From Caldimonas thermodepolymerans (GTDB lineage Bacteria > Pseudomonadota > Gammaproteobacteria > Burkholderiales > Burkholderiaceae_C), in the NCBI RefSeq assembly GCF_015476235.1, contig NZ_CP064338.1:2418001-2482000 (forward strand): DNA of 64,000 bases, written 5' to 3'. This document shows positions 59,741-64,000 of the stretch, one piece after another. The notes beneath the pieces are model-generated. The model had not been told where the DNA came from. It saw only the letters and a list, made by a program, of their open reading frames with translations, and did not search any database. Within the stretch, counting starts at the first letter, position 1; each line of letters begins with the position of its first letter. The translations under genes and the position numbers were made by a program.

Positions 59741-60424
59741 TCAACGTGCCGGCATGCCGTCCGGGTCGTAGCGCGACGTGCGCGCCACCGGGGCGAGGTG
59801 GAAGGCCTGCACGCCGGGCTGTTCGGTCAGGGTGGTGACGGCGTCGATGCCGAAGTCCTGGTAGCCGCCGGCGCGGCGGTAGCGCCACTGCAGCTGGCGG
59901 CGCCAGGTGCCACCGCGCTCGATGTGCCGCTCCAGCGTCTTCTCCAGCCGCCCGGTGCGGCCGGCCAGCTCGCCCAGGGCGCGCAACAGCGCCTGGTGGG
60001 TGGCCGGGCCCACGGCGCCCTCGGCCCAGACGATGCAGCGCCCGCCGGACATGGCCACGAGGTAGACCGGCGCGGCATTGCCCGGCATCAGGAACACCGA
60101 GCCGGCGCGCCCGTCGAGCAGGGTCTGTGCCTCGGACGACAGCGGATCGCGCGGCAGGTAGCCTTCGGAGATCGCCCAGTCGACCACCGCGGTCAGGTCG
60201 CCCTCGTGGGCGATGCAGCCCTCCACGAAGGCGCGTGCCACCGCCTCCGGAGCGGGCGGCGCGATGGCGTAGACCACGCCCGGCGGCTGGTCGAGCGTGC
60301 GTGCCTGGATCACGCCGGGCGGCGACACCGGCTGGGTCTGCGCCACGGGTTCGGAGTCCTGCGCGGCCGCCGCGGCCATCCAGGCCGCCGCCAGCGCCGC
60401 CGACAGTCGCCGGATCGCGCCCAC
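59741..60424 (-). CDS. Exported protein of unknown function
   Basis: This 227-residue protein has a signal peptide (VGAIRRLSAALAAAWMAAAAA, start read as Met) and a mature part with VARAFVEGCIAHEGDLTAVVDWAISEGYLP and a second block QALLRALGELAGRTGRLEKTLERHIERGG. I do not recognise the family. The GTG start at 60424 follows GGAGGG with good spacing; longer frames run into alaS. It lies 14 bp downstream of alaS on the same strand, so they are probably cotranscribed. Confidence 0.78.
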   Translation of the reverse strand: MGAIRRLSAALAAAWMAAAAAQDSEPVAQTQPVSPPGVIQARTLDQPPGVVYAIAPPAPEAVARAFVEGCIAHEGDLTAVVDWAISEGYLPRDPLSSEAQTLLDGRAGSVFLMPGNAAPVYLVAMSGGRCIVWAEGAVGPATHQALLRALGELAGRTGRLEKTLERHIERGGTWRRQLQWRYRRAGGYQDFGIDAVTTLTEQPGVQAFHLAPVARTSRYDPDGMPAR

Positions 60425-60438
60425 GGGTCGCCCTCCGG

Positions 60439-63078
<2,640 letters not shown>

Positions 63079-63148
63079 CCGGATGTCTTTCTGGCTCGCG
63101 CGCCCTGCCCTGGTCGCAGAAGCGGCATGAATGCTGGCTTTGACGAAG

Positions 63149-63183
63149 GAAGCTTTCCAGCTCTGGCGAAGCTTTCCATTATA
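63149..63183 (-). promoter_or_regulatory. alaS promoter with direct repeats
   Basis: A perfect minus-strand TATAAT (63183-63178) lies about 100 nt before alaS. Just downstream, GAAGCTTTCC occurs twice (63149-63158 and 63168-63177) and each copy is nearly palindromic. In E. coli alanyl-tRNA synthetase represses its own gene by binding a palindrome around the start site; a similar role here is a guess. Confidence 0.5.
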
Positions 63184-63313
63184 GGTGGGGTGCCTGCGGA
63201 AGACCCGGCCGGCAAGGCGGTGGCACGCAGGCGACAGGTGCCGCCCGGCGCCGCCCTTTATGATGGTTTTCACGCTTTTTTCCGTCCTGCATCCCGCCGA
63301 GGAGCCCGCGAAC

Positions 63314-64000
<687 letters not shown>

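Overview
The window is high in G+C and almost fully coding. Family resemblance and gene order (nuoABCDE - tRNA-Leu - secG - tpiA; a small Trp-rich protein; a c551-type cytochrome; fused pabBC; bamC next to dapA) point to a betaproteobacterium of the order Burkholderiales, probably near Comamonadaceae/Sphaerotilaceae (Rubrivivax, Leptothrix, Caldimonas relatives). This is inferred from protein character, not from a database search. I see no phage, insertion sequence, integron, CRISPR array or rRNA. This is chromosomal backbone with a few regulatory sites of interest.

Layout. 1-5.7 kb (minus): the start of nuoE, then nuoD, nuoC, nuoB and nuoA of respiratory complex I, a tRNA-Leu(GAG) with its own sigma-70 promoter, secG, tpiA and a quinone oxidoreductase. 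5.7-11.1 kb (minus): pnp and rpsO separated by a strongly structured leader, an amino-acid-type binding protein, and tsaD. 11.2-15.7 kb (plus): a nitrogen module with an unrecognised 93-aa gene, an ANTAR antiterminator (NasT-like) and a nitrate-type ABC transporter nrtA-nrtB-nrtD. Its leader carries an NtrC-like site, a near-perfect sigma-54 promoter, two ANTAR-type hairpins and an intrinsic terminator. Just after nrtD, a second sigma-54 promoter and a strong terminator frame a candidate small RNA of about 92 nt. 15.7-19.4 kb: lgt and a LysR regulator (minus), divergent from ilvD. 19.4-26 kb: Trp-rich protein, cytochrome c, pabBC, a MATE pump, a tandem array of hairpin repeats of about 130 bp, and acs. 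26-29.4 kb: yqhA-like gene, class I fumarase and an HDAC-like hydrolase.

29.4-39.5 kb: an overlapping plus-strand operon moxR - DUF58 - tgpA (transglutaminase) - mltB, facing a minus-strand operon comEC - circularly permuted ATP-grasp - alpha-E. 39.5-45.8 kb: RidA-like gene, dsbB, a phasin-like gene, and parE - GNAT - parC. 45.8-51 kb: an MFS carrier, a 47-aa membrane peptide, a methyltransferase, dapA, bamC and a metallo-beta-lactamase-fold protein. 51-56.2 kb: a PAEQ-repeat lipoprotein, an unknown gene with a JmjC-type ribosomal oxygenase, a SlyD-like FKBP, a drug/metabolite exporter, dut and coaBC. 56.2-64 kb: a gene-poor stretch of about 530 bp, a GbsR/MarR regulator before cydAB (cyanide-insensitive type), an exported unknown protein, alaS and the beginning of gabD.

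The most interesting parts are regulatory: the sigma-54/NtrC/ANTAR control of the nitrate transporter, the candidate sigma-54-driven small RNA, the hairpin array before acs, and the two facing operons of peptide- and wall-related enzymes.
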